From Opitutia bacterium (GTDB lineage: Bacteria; Verrucomicrobiota; Verrucomicrobiia; Opitutales; Seribacteraceae), in assembly GCA_018645475.1 (NCBI GenBank), contig JABGWU010000222.1, forward strand, positions 1-32,582: DNA of 32,582 nt, written 5' to 3'. The first letter of the stretch is position 1, and each line of letters starts with the position of its first letter. Position numbers and translations under genes: made by a program. Shown piece after piece: positions 25,426 through 32,582 of this stretch. The notes under the pieces are model-generated. The model worked only from the letters and a program-made list of their open reading frames with translations. It searched no databases and had not been told where the DNA came from.

Positions 25426-27684
25426 TCACAAACCTAGCTTATTCAAGTTTAGTTTATGCATAATTTCCGATAAACCTGCAATAATTTTGGGACGATAATC
25501 TAATGAGACCTCGGTATTTTTCTTAATTGTGGATTTCCCCCGTATGCTCCCTAGTATTTGTCTTTGCTCTCCATCGACCTCAAAGGAAAGTCTAAGTGAA
25601 TCAAGTTCAAGATTTTTCAATGCCATCTCTGTCATTTGCATACGCTTAAACTCTTCTGTCCCCTCTTGAATTCCATTTGTCAAAAAACCATTAGATTTGT
25701 AACTAAGTTTTGCATTGGCATTTGGATCCAACTGTAAAAAACCACCTTGAAAGTCCCAATTCCCTCCTTGATTTGAAAAGGGAACACGACCAGAAAAACT
25801 TCCATTAATATCCAAATCAATCCCCTCAACGAGATTAGCAATTTCCTGACCGTTCATTTTATTAATAACAGTATTTATAAGCATATCATCGGCGTATAAA
25901 TTAAATCTACTCTCTGAGAATCCAATCTCTCCATCATAAAGTTTTGCAATGCCGTGATTGATGAGAAAACTTCCATCTTGTAAAATTTGGAAACTGAAAT
26001 TTCCATCTACGATTTCAATGTCACCAAGTTGACAACTTTCAAATATTAATGTTTGGCTTCCATTTGTTTCCAATGGGTCGAGCGAATTAAAACGAATTTC
26101 ACCGTCTAAACCAAAAATTGAAATCTCTTCATTTGGTAAAACAAGAGAGCTTTTATCGAATTGAAAACAGATTTTCCCAAAATCATTTTCTGGGATTTCA
26201 ACAATCATATTTGCTGGTCGCATTTCAAGAATAGTATTACCCAAAGTTAAAGTAAGCATATCAATCAGGACATGATTTAAATCCTGGGTCCGAAAGATTA
26301 AGGCCAAGTCCTCCAATAACACTTCATCTCCCGAAATAACCCGCCGACCGGAAATAGTTTGAGGCATCTTAATTTGCGGAAATTGATCAATATCTACTAT
26401 GCCAAAATAAGAGAATTGAACAAAAGAAATGCCCAATTCCAGAAGGGCGGCATCTATTGGAAACATTCTCAAATTTACATTTCGATCCTGTGTAAATAGA
26501 AATGAAATATTTCCATTATACAGCCTAAAGAAATTGTCATCGTAGGAAAATTCCTGAAAAGAAAACTTTTTTTCTTCTCCATATGGAATTTTGGACGGAT
26601 TGCTCATATCAAAATTGATTGTGGGAAATCGTAAACCATGGAGTTCTAATGGAGGAAATTTATTATTCGTCTTCAAATAACTAATCCCTCCATTTAAATC
26701 CATGTTCGTTCCATTCTTTGTGACCTTAAGATGAATTTCTTCAGCATCCAGATTGTCTTCGTTGCTAAGATTCAAGTAAGAATTAACAATCCAATTATTT
26801 ATACTTTCAGGCGTGATAAAAAAAATCGATTTTGGAATTGAGAAATTATGATCACCCCAACCTATTGAAAAATCAGTCCCATTTAATTCTAGAAAAGTAT
26901 CTATTAATCCATCGGGAACAATTCGCGTTAGTCCATCCAAAAATATATTACCGGTGGAAAGTTTAAACTCTTGGGGTATCATCTTCCTTAACCTTGGATC
27001 TGAAAAGACCTCATCAATAAGTCCTGCGGTATTGTTAATTTGAATTTGAGTGGATGCAAATGTAGAATTTTCTTCCCTACTTAAGTTAAATTCTCCGATA
27101 ATAGAAGTGCCATTATAATCTGCTTCCCACAAAAGGTGAGTCAGGTTCTCCAAAAAATCTATCTTCGCCAAGAAATCTATATTTCTGGATTTATTATTAT
27201 CAAGTAGAGTAACGCTTGAATCTCTTATTCTTAAATAGGACAAAGGAGGAGGGCTTAAAAGATCTTGAATCATATTAAAGGTTTCAGAAAAAGAACTCTC
27301 ATTAGAGCTTTCCTTCGAATTCAAAATATGTTCACCAATATCAACTTTAGCTGAAATACCACTCATCGAAATTGCATTAATTTCTCCTAATGCAACGCTT
27401 GCAGGGTCGTAAAGGATGTCAACTTGACTGATTTCCAATAAATTCTGATCCGTTCCTGTCGATAAATTCAAAATTTTAGTTTTCCAGGGATCCAATTGAG
27501 CAACTTTCATTTGAAAGTCGGGAAAACCGTTATCTTTTGCCGCTCCCTTTATGCCCCATTCTAGAAAAAAGGGCAGACTGTTCCAAATTCCAATTAATAA
27601 AATCAGGAAAAATAAAACTACCAAAAGAATAAACCTTGGAATGGAGAACCATTTGTTGAGTATCTGTTGTATTTTCTGAAACAC
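25426..27684 (-). CDS. ydbH: YdbH-family (AsmA-like) intermembrane lipid transport protein
   Basis: This 752-residue protein is anchored by one N-terminal transmembrane helix (about residues 18-38, FILLVVLFFLILLIGIWNSL) and has a long beta-rich periplasmic body. In E. coli, YdbH (about 880 residues) is one of the AsmA-like proteins thought to carry phospholipids to the outer membrane. The C-terminal region fits the YdbH pattern: DLDINGSFSGRVPFSNQGGN, then GGFLQLDPNANAKLSY, MALKNLELDSLRLSFEVDGE and KNTEVSLDYRPKI. Gene order ydbH-ynbE-ydbL supports the call. The start is a GTG at 27684. It heads the minus-strand envelope run and is divergent from a Gfo/Idh gene across a 101-base gap that must hold both promoters. 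Confidence 0.88.
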   Translation of the reverse strand: MFQKIQQILNKWFSIPRFILLVVLFFLILLIGIWNSLPFFLEWGIKGAAKDNGFPDFQMKVAQLDPWKTKILNLSTGTDQNLLEISQVDILYDPASVALGEINAISMSGISAKVDIGEHILNSKESSNESSFSETFNMIQDLLSPPPLSYLRIRDSSVTLLDNNKSRNIDFLAKIDFLENLTHLLWEADYNGTSIIGEFNLSREENSTFASTQIQINNTAGLIDEVFSDPRLRKMIPQEFKLSTGNIFLDGLTRIVPDGLIDTFLELNGTDFSIGWGDHNFSIPKSIFFITPESINNWIVNSYLNLSNEDNLDAEEIHLKVTKNGTNMDLNGGISYLKTNNKFPPLELHGLRFPTINFDMSNPSKIPYGEEKKFSFQEFSYDDNFFRLYNGNISFLFTQDRNVNLRMFPIDAALLELGISFVQFSYFGIVDIDQFPQIKMPQTISGRRVISGDEVLLEDLALIFRTQDLNHVLIDMLTLTLGNTILEMRPANMIVEIPENDFGKICFQFDKSSLVLPNEEISIFGLDGEIRFNSLDPLETNGSQTLIFESCQLGDIEIVDGNFSFQILQDGSFLINHGIAKLYDGEIGFSESRFNLYADDMLINTVINKMNGQEIANLVEGIDLDINGSFSGRVPFSNQGGNWDFQGGFLQLDPNANAKLSYKSNGFLTNGIQEGTEEFKRMQMTEMALKNLELDSLRLSFEVDGEQRQILGSIRGKSTIKKNTEVSLDYRPKIIAGLSEIMHKLNLNKLGL

Positions 27685-27785
27685 GACTCATACGATGCCA
27701 AGTTCCAGGAAAGTTAAAAGCCCAAAACAAAAAATCTGTGGCTTGCGCTTGTAATCTTCTTCAATAATCGAAATAAATAGATCAT

Positions 27786-28742
27786 ATGATTAAAGTTGGA
27801 TTTATCGGTGCAGGAGATATTTCACTCCTACATAGTGAAGGCGTACACTCGGCTGAAAATGCTGAACTTACCGGGATTTGGAATCGAACGCGCGAAAAAG
27901 CGGAAGAAAAAAGCAGACTCTTTAATTGCCAGGTATTCGAGACTGTTGAAGATTTAATCGAGGCAGTTGATGTGGTCTATGTTCTGACCAATATGGAAAC
28001 CCACCATCAGTATGCTCGCCAGGCAATTGATGCGGGTAAACATGTATTAGTTGAGAAACCCACGGCCGTCACCATCGATGAAATCGAGGATTTAAAAAAA
28101 GCGGCAAGTGAAAAAGGCGTGCAAGTGGCACCAGTACATAACTATATTTACGAACCCTCCGTTACCCGGGCCAAGGATTTAATTGAGAGTGGAAAAATAG
28201 GTGACTTAGTATCCCTCTATGTTCTTTACAATATTCATCATCCAGAATCAGTCGCCGCCCGCTACCCCGGTGTCATTAGACAAATCCTCACGCATCATGC
28301 GTACTGCACGCTCTATCTGGTTGGTCAACCTGATAAGATATCCTGTATGAAAGCAACCGTGAACGATGGTACGGTGCCTCAGGAAAATATTGCCATGGTC
28401 ACGATGAAAATGAAAAATAATGCCTTATCTCATTTATGTGCAAGTTTTGCTGCCGATGATCATGCGGGAGACCCTTGGACATTTATGATTAAAGTTGTGG
28501 GAACAAAAGGAGCGACTCGTTACAGCTATCGAGACTGGGTTGAAAACACACCTGCCGTGGTTCACTCTCAAACTTACTCAGCATATCCATACACTATTCG
28601 TGAGATGGGCAAACACTTCCTGGAACAGGTAATTGGAAAAGGAGAAAAACCACTTTCCACTTTGGACGATGCCTCCACCTGCATGAAAATAATTGAAGCC
28701 TGCGAACAATCAGTAAGCGAAGAAAGACACATCACACTTTAA
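27786..28742 (+). CDS. Gfo/Idh/MocA-family oxidoreductase (sugar metabolism)
   Basis: This 318-residue NAD(P)-dependent oxidoreductase has the Rossmann motif VGFIGAGDISLLHSEG, VVYVLTNMETHHQYARQAID, and the conserved EKP in HVLVEKPTAV. The catalytic-region histidines lie in the NIHHPESVAARYPG and LTHHAYCTLYLVG blocks. It differs clearly from the lpxB-linked paralogue in this window. It begins a plus-strand run with a membrane protein, a sugar isomerase and a sulfatase, so oxidation of a sugar derived from a sulfated glycan is a reasonable inference. The substrate is not determinable from sequence. Confidence 0.9.
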   Translation: MIKVGFIGAGDISLLHSEGVHSAENAELTGIWNRTREKAEEKSRLFNCQVFETVEDLIEAVDVVYVLTNMETHHQYARQAIDAGKHVLVEKPTAVTIDEIEDLKKAASEKGVQVAPVHNYIYEPSVTRAKDLIESGKIGDLVSLYVLYNIHHPESVAARYPGVIRQILTHHAYCTLYLVGQPDKISCMKATVNDGTVPQENIAMVTMKMKNNALSHLCASFAADDHAGDPWTFMIKVVGTKGATRYSYRDWVENTPAVVHSQTYSAYPYTIREMGKHFLEQVIGKGEKPLSTLDDASTCMKIIEACEQSVSEERHITL

Positions 28743-28760
28743 TTTTTACTGTGTCCTAAC

Positions 28761-29420
28761 ATGAATGGAATTATCTCGATTTGGAGGGATGCACTTCATC
28801 AGGTTCTTGATATTTATGAACGGAAAAGAGGTTCCATCAAAATCTTTTTCCCGCTTCTGTTTCTGTTTTTCATCATCTTAAATATCGCCTGTTATTGGTG
28901 GGCGATCTATACGGCTTTTCCCTTCTACATGCAGACACATGAAGCCTCCCATTATATTAAATTACAAATACCGGTGGGTTTTCTCGGTGCCCTTTTTGAC
29001 AGCCTCTCTTTCTTTGTCACTATTTGGATTATAAAACGAGCCCTCGCTTCCACAAAAACTTCAGAATATGTTTTCCACCTATCTCTGGATCTGATTATTG
29101 CGATCCTCGCCACTCTATGGGTTCTATTCGTTTTCAGTTTTGGAGGCTGGTTAATTAGCCTTTGGGAATCTGCCCCGGAGCAACTAGCAGAAAGAGGAAA
29201 TAAATACACCGCCCGTGCAGTTCAGGCACTTAAAGATCCAACAGGAAGGGAAAATGCAAAAAATATTTACTTCGGTCTTATTATGGGAATTTCCGCGGCA
29301 CTTCCAACCTGCCTGCATGTAACTCTTTTCATTTCAGCCCTAATACGAAAAATTAAAATTACCTTTTTTCCTAAGAAAGCAACCGAGACTGGTTCGAAAG
29401 ATCAGGTCTTGGAAGATTGA
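28761..29420 (+). CDS. Four-helix membrane protein of unknown function
   Basis: This is a 219-residue inner-membrane protein with four hydrophobic segments at about residues 28-52 (FFPLLFLFFIILNIACYWWA), 68-92, 104-132 (LIIAILATLWVLFVFSFGGW) and 166-191. A polar stretch (GNKYTARAVQALKDPTGREN) lies between the third and fourth. No transporter signature is recognised. It starts 18 bases after the oxidoreductase gene and is followed 41 bases later by the isomerase, so it is probably part of the same unit. Confidence 0.8.
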   Translation: MNGIISIWRDALHQVLDIYERKRGSIKIFFPLLFLFFIILNIACYWWAIYTAFPFYMQTHEASHYIKLQIPVGFLGALFDSLSFFVTIWIIKRALASTKTSEYVFHLSLDLIIAILATLWVLFVFSFGGWLISLWESAPEQLAERGNKYTARAVQALKDPTGRENAKNIYFGLIMGISAALPTCLHVTLFISALIRKIKITFFPKKATETGSKDQVLED

Positions 29421-29461
29421 TCTCTTGCTTTTCTCTAAAAACTTCATTCAGTTAATTCCTA

Positions 29462-30340
29462 ATGAAAAGAAGAGAATTTATAATAAACTCGGGTGGGTTA
29501 TTTTTAGCTCTACCCTCTTTCGCAAGCTCTTCCAAGCTTCCTTACATGGATCAGATTGGAATTCAATTGTACACTCTAAGAAAAGAAATCAATAAAGATT
29601 TAAAAGGAACCATTCAAGCAGTGGCCAAGGCAGGCTATAAACAAGTTGAACCCTATGGCTTCCCCTCCCCTCAATCAATTCAGATGATCAAAGAAGCCCG
29701 CAAATGTGGAATGAAGGTAAACTCGTCACATTTTGACTGGAATTCTGTATTACATCCCGAATACAAAGGAGTACTTCCTTTTAAAGAAATTCTATCTCTT
29801 GCTGGAAAGCATAAATTATCCCACCTCGTGATTCCCTATCTAGCAGAGGGCGACAGGAGAAATTTAGATGCATATAAGAAAGTGAGCGAGTCTCTTAACC
29901 AAGCTGCTGAACTTTCTTCATCGGCCAATATTCAACTCGCTTATCATAATCATGCATTCGAATTCAAACCCATGGAGAAGGGGAAAACGGGATACGATAT
30001 TTTCGTTGAAAATTTTTCTTCCAAAATGGCATTTGAGATGGATGTATTTTGGGTCAAGCTCGGTGGAGTGAATCCCATATCCATGATTAAAAGTTTAAAA
30101 GGACGAATTTCACAACTTCATCTTAAAGACTTAAAGAAGGAGTCCATTATTCCAAATTTTGGTAAAGTAAAACCCGATGCATTTGATGAGATTGGAGATG
30201 GAATGATTAATATGGAACCCATTATGAAAATTGCTAAAAAAACCGGGATTAAGCATTGCCATGTCGAACAGGACCAATCCTCCAATCCCATGGCTAGCAT
30301 CAAGAAAAGCATTGAATTTCTAAAATCCAAATCATCATGA
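29462..30340 (+). CDS. Tat-exported sugar phosphate isomerase/epimerase-like TIM barrel
   Basis: This 292-residue protein begins MKRREFIINSGGLFLALPSF, a twin-arginine signal (RR-x-F-I, hydrophobic stretch, cleavage near SFAS). The mature domain resembles xylose-isomerase-like TIM barrels: QIGIQLYTLRKEINKDLKGT at strand 1, LAYHNHAFEF, FEMDVFWVKLGGVNP, ISQLHLKDLK and KHCHVEQD. The Glu, Asp and His residues in these blocks are the usual divalent metal ligands. It probably isomerises or epimerises a free sugar in the periplasm. Its TGA overlaps the ATG of the following sulfatase gene (ATGA), so the two are coupled. The Tat route fits export of a folded metalloprotein. Confidence 0.87.
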   Translation: MKRREFIINSGGLFLALPSFASSSKLPYMDQIGIQLYTLRKEINKDLKGTIQAVAKAGYKQVEPYGFPSPQSIQMIKEARKCGMKVNSSHFDWNSVLHPEYKGVLPFKEILSLAGKHKLSHLVIPYLAEGDRRNLDAYKKVSESLNQAAELSSSANIQLAYHNHAFEFKPMEKGKTGYDIFVENFSSKMAFEMDVFWVKLGGVNPISMIKSLKGRISQLHLKDLKKESIIPNFGKVKPDAFDEIGDGMINMEPIMKIAKKTGIKHCHVEQDQSSNPMASIKKSIEFLKSKSS

Positions 30341-31701
30341 ACAGACTAATTGGGTTTCTTTTTTTTTCCGTTCTTTTTGTAGATGCGAAAGTTGACAATA
30401 TTCTCCTCATTGTCTCGGATGATTTAAAAGCAGATGCCTTGGGGTGCTATGGCAACCCGATCGCTAAGACCCCAAATATAGATCAATTGGCAAAACAAGG
30501 CACTCTCTTCAGGAATGCATATTGCCAAGGGACTGTATGTCGTCCATCCCGGGCCAGTTTCATGCGCGGGCGTTACATCGGAAAAGAAGAAATTACATGG
30601 GGTGAACATTTTCAAATAAATGGCTTTTCAAGCACACGGGTAGGTAAAATTTTCCACATGCGTGTGCCCGGGGATATCATCGCTGGCACAGACGGACAGG
30701 ATGTCCCCGCTTGTTGGTCAGCCAAATTTAACATGCCCGGGAAAGAAGCCCATACACCCGGAAACTATGCCTGCCTTAACCTGAACAAATTTACCACTAA
30801 ACTGGAAGGTCGTCAATCCACCCAAATGCCCTACAGGATGTTTGTCACAGTTGATTATGAAGGCGATGGGAGTGATCAACCGGATTGGAAAGCGGCAAGC
30901 AAATCCATCGAATTGCTAAAAAAGTTCAAGAAAGATAAGCAGCCCTTTTTTCTGGCCACAGGTTTGGTTCGTCCTCATTACCCCAATGTCGCACCGAGTC
31001 AGTATTTCTCAGCATATCCCTTTAAACAAATGAACTTACCCTTCGTGCCTGCAGGAGACTGGGAAGACATGCCAAAAGCGGCCATTTCGGGTTCAAATTC
31101 AAAACGCTTTGGGATAGATAAGTTTCAAGATAACCAGAAACGCATGTGGGCAGGCTATCTTGCCACAGTTACCTTTATGGACGAACAAGTGGGTAGAATT
31201 CTCCGGACCCTAAAAGAACTTGGTCTGGATCAAAGTACAGCAGTTATGTTCACTAGCGACCATGGTTACCTCCTCGGCGAACATTACTTTTGGCAAAAGG
31301 GAAACCTTCGGGAAGAAGTAACTCGGGTACCGCTGATCATAAAGTCACCGATTGATAAACCGGGCATCAGCACTTCTCTGGTCGAACTGGTTGATCTTTT
31401 TCCAACCGCATGCGAAATGGTTGGTTTACAATCTCCACCATCCGTACAAGGCTCCAGTCTTCTTCCCATTCTCAAAAACCCGAAAAAAGAAGTTAAGAAG
31501 TCGGCACTGTCCTTTATCCCCAAAGGAACTTCTATGAGAACTAAAAAATGGGCATACATGAAATATAAAGATGGGACAGAAGAACTTTACGATATGAAAA
31601 ACGATCCCAAACAATTTAAAAATCTCGTTTCAAACGATAGTTATTCTGAAGTTTTAAATAAACTAAGAACTCAATTCAAAACCAGAAATAAATCCAATTA
31701 G
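30337..31701 (+). CDS. Secreted type I sulfatase, iduronate-2-sulfatase-like (CxPSR)
   Basis: This 454-residue formylglycine sulfatase has a signal peptide covering residues 1-17 (ending VDA). The metal pair is D28-D29 in LLIVSDDLKADALGCYG. The modification site is Cys68 in GTVCRPSRASF. LATGLVRPHYPNVAP and TSDHGYLLGEHYFWQKGNLR follow, then VTRVPLIIKSP. The RPH and LGEH-x-x-W blocks resemble the iduronate-2-sulfatase-like subgroup common in marine Planctomycetes and Verrucomicrobia; this subgroup assignment is from memory. It is coupled by ATGA to the isomerase gene, suggesting desulfation and sugar conversion in one pathway. The stop shares TTAG with the stop of the convergent deacetylase gene. 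Confidence 0.94.
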   Translation: MNRLIGFLFFSVLFVDAKVDNILLIVSDDLKADALGCYGNPIAKTPNIDQLAKQGTLFRNAYCQGTVCRPSRASFMRGRYIGKEEITWGEHFQINGFSSTRVGKIFHMRVPGDIIAGTDGQDVPACWSAKFNMPGKEAHTPGNYACLNLNKFTTKLEGRQSTQMPYRMFVTVDYEGDGSDQPDWKAASKSIELLKKFKKDKQPFFLATGLVRPHYPNVAPSQYFSAYPFKQMNLPFVPAGDWEDMPKAAISGSNSKRFGIDKFQDNQKRMWAGYLATVTFMDEQVGRILRTLKELGLDQSTAVMFTSDHGYLLGEHYFWQKGNLREEVTRVPLIIKSPIDKPGISTSLVELVDLFPTACEMVGLQSPPSVQGSSLLPILKNPKKEVKKSALSFIPKGTSMRTKKWAYMKYKDGTEELYDMKNDPKQFKNLVSNDSYSEVLNKLRTQFKTRNKSN

Positions 31702-32582
31702 TTTTCGGTAATTGAAATAACCTCCCTTGAGGCTTCAAGAAACAAGTCACAGAATGCATCTACAGTGTCGGTAATAGGCTTGGCATAACCTCCCCCCATA
31801 AAAATAAGTAGAGGAATCCCCAAGCTTCTTCTCCATTCAAAAACCTTCTTATTTCTTCGGTCAAGCCCCTCGCGCGATAGGCTAAGCAAACCCAACGCAT
31901 CCGATGCCAAACCATCTACACCCGCCTGAAAAAAGATCAAATCGAATTCATCTAGAGCTAATTTCTCTAATACTCGATCAAGAGAATCGAGGTATTTTTC
32001 ATCCTTCATTCCATCTGGAAAACCAATATCCAGATCACTTCTTTTTTTTCGGAATGGAAAATTATTTTCCCCGTGTAAAGAAACCGTATAAACTCGTTCA
32101 TCACCAGCAAATATTTCTGCAGTTCCATCACCCTGGTGGACATCCAAGTCCAAAATGAGTACGCGGTTTATATTCTTTTGTTGCAAAGCTACTTCTGTAC
32201 AAACCGCTAAATCATTAAAAATACAATAACCTGCACCTTCGCCACGAAATGAATGGTGTGTTCCACCAGCCATATTACCTGCGATAGAAGCCCCATTCAG
32301 CAACTCTCCTAATGAATCCAAAGCCCCTCCCACCAAATGCAAAGTCCTAGGCACAATCTCAGGTTTCCAGGGCTTCAAACCAATTCGGCGGATTTCTTTT
32401 TCAGATAGGGAATTGGAAAGAAACCGGTCTACAAAATCCCTCTCATGTACCAATAAAATCTCTTCGCGATTAGCTAACCGGGGTTCCTTAATTTGTATAT
32501 TTTGTTCAATATCTAACCTAGGTAACTGTTCAGCAAGTAAACGATACCGATCAACAGGAAAACGGGCCGTACGGTCTAATCC
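31698..32582 (-). CDS. Histone-deacetylase-family acyl hydrolase, class IV-like (5' end outside window)
   Basis: The frame is open to the right edge, so the N-terminus is missing and 294 residues are visible; a TTG at 32453 is only internal. The edge reads GLDRTARFPVDRYRLLAEQL, the usual early block of this family. Catalytic elements are complete: GGTHHSFRGEGAGYCIFND (His pair), LDLDVHQGDGT and QAGVDGLASDALG (zinc ligands), and GGGYAKPI (catalytic Tyr). DLDVHQGDGTAEIF with SLHGENNFPFRKKRSDLD resembles class IV/HDAC11-like proteins. It removes acyl groups from lysines or small amines, and the bacterial substrate is unknown. The gene is tail to tail with the sulfatase. Confidence 0.92.
   Translation of the reverse strand, partial: GLDRTARFPVDRYRLLAEQLPRLDIEQNIQIKEPRLANREEILLVHERDFVDRFLSNSLSEKEIRRIGLKPWKPEIVPRTLHLVGGALDSLGELLNGASIAGNMAGGTHHSFRGEGAGYCIFNDLAVCTEVALQQKNINRVLILDLDVHQGDGTAEIFAGDERVYTVSLHGENNFPFRKKRSDLDIGFPDGMKDEKYLDSLDRVLEKLALDEFDLIFFQAGVDGLASDALGLLSLSREGLDRRNKKVFEWRRSLGIPLLIFMGGGYAKPITDTVDAFCDLFLEASREVISITEN

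Noticed and set aside
1-32582. CRISPR arrays, tRNAs, rRNAs, insertion sequences, prophage or attachment sites
   Set aside because: I saw no regularly spaced repeats, cloverleaf-like sequence, transposase, integrase or phage genes by reading. No computational scan was possible.

Overview
The window is AT-rich, gene-dense bacterial chromosome with about 30 protein genes and no gene-free stretch over 150 bases. I see no tRNA, rRNA, CRISPR array, insertion sequence or prophage. The gene set points to a Gram-negative heterotroph: lipid A synthesis (lpxB), Lol lipoprotein export, a YdbH/YnbE/YdbL lipid bridge, two secreted sulfatases, a Tat-exported TIM-barrel isomerase, a PQQ-type propeller and a DUF362 protein. 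My best guess is a marine Verrucomicrobiota (Opitutae/Puniceicoccales-like); this is inferred from gene content, not from a marker-gene search. Almost no start codon has a Shine-Dalgarno sequence, and genes are tightly packed with many start/stop overlaps.

Layout. (1) 1-4600: tail of a coiled-coil protein, a terminator, an orphan HlyD-like adaptor, a secreted terpene-cyclase-fold (alpha/alpha toroid) protein, acylphosphatase and an unknown acidic protein ending at a second terminator. (2) 4600-8543: a secreted sulfatase facing an overlapping DUF362 / PQQ-propeller pair. (3) 8542-13850: TPR lipoprotein, dnaG and rpoD in one run. DnaG has lost most of its zinc-finger ligands, and RpoD carries a Lys/Thr/Ala-rich tail. 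(4) 13.9-14.9 kb: tatA, then on the other strand a SUI1/YciH-type factor and a small unknown gene. (5) 14.9-19.5 kb: heme genes (protoporphyrinogen oxidase, ferrochelatase, HemX-like membrane protein, glutamyl-tRNA reductase). The ferrochelatase has the cysteine pattern of [2Fe-2S] enzymes, and the reductase appears to lack its C-terminal dimerisation domain. (6) 19.5-27.7 kb, all on the minus strand: a nine-gene envelope run, ydbH - ynbE - ydbL - lipoprotein - membrane protein - lolC - lolD - Gfo/Idh oxidoreductase - lpxB. (7) 27.8-31.7 kb, plus strand: Gfo/Idh oxidoreductase, a four-helix membrane protein, a Tat-exported isomerase and a second sulfatase, probably used on sulfated glycans. 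(8) Right edge, minus strand: a class IV-like deacetylase cut by the window.

The strongest observation is region 6. A complete YdbH-YnbE-YdbL set, including a 57-residue YnbE-like lipoprotein gene that a 60-residue ORF cutoff would miss, is followed on the same strand by Lol and lipid A genes. This suggests that one transcription unit may combine lipid transport across the periplasm, lipoprotein release and lipid A synthesis. The DnaG zinc-finger loss, the Fe-S ferrochelatase, the short GluTR and the face-to-face start codons sharing CATG are secondary points of interest.
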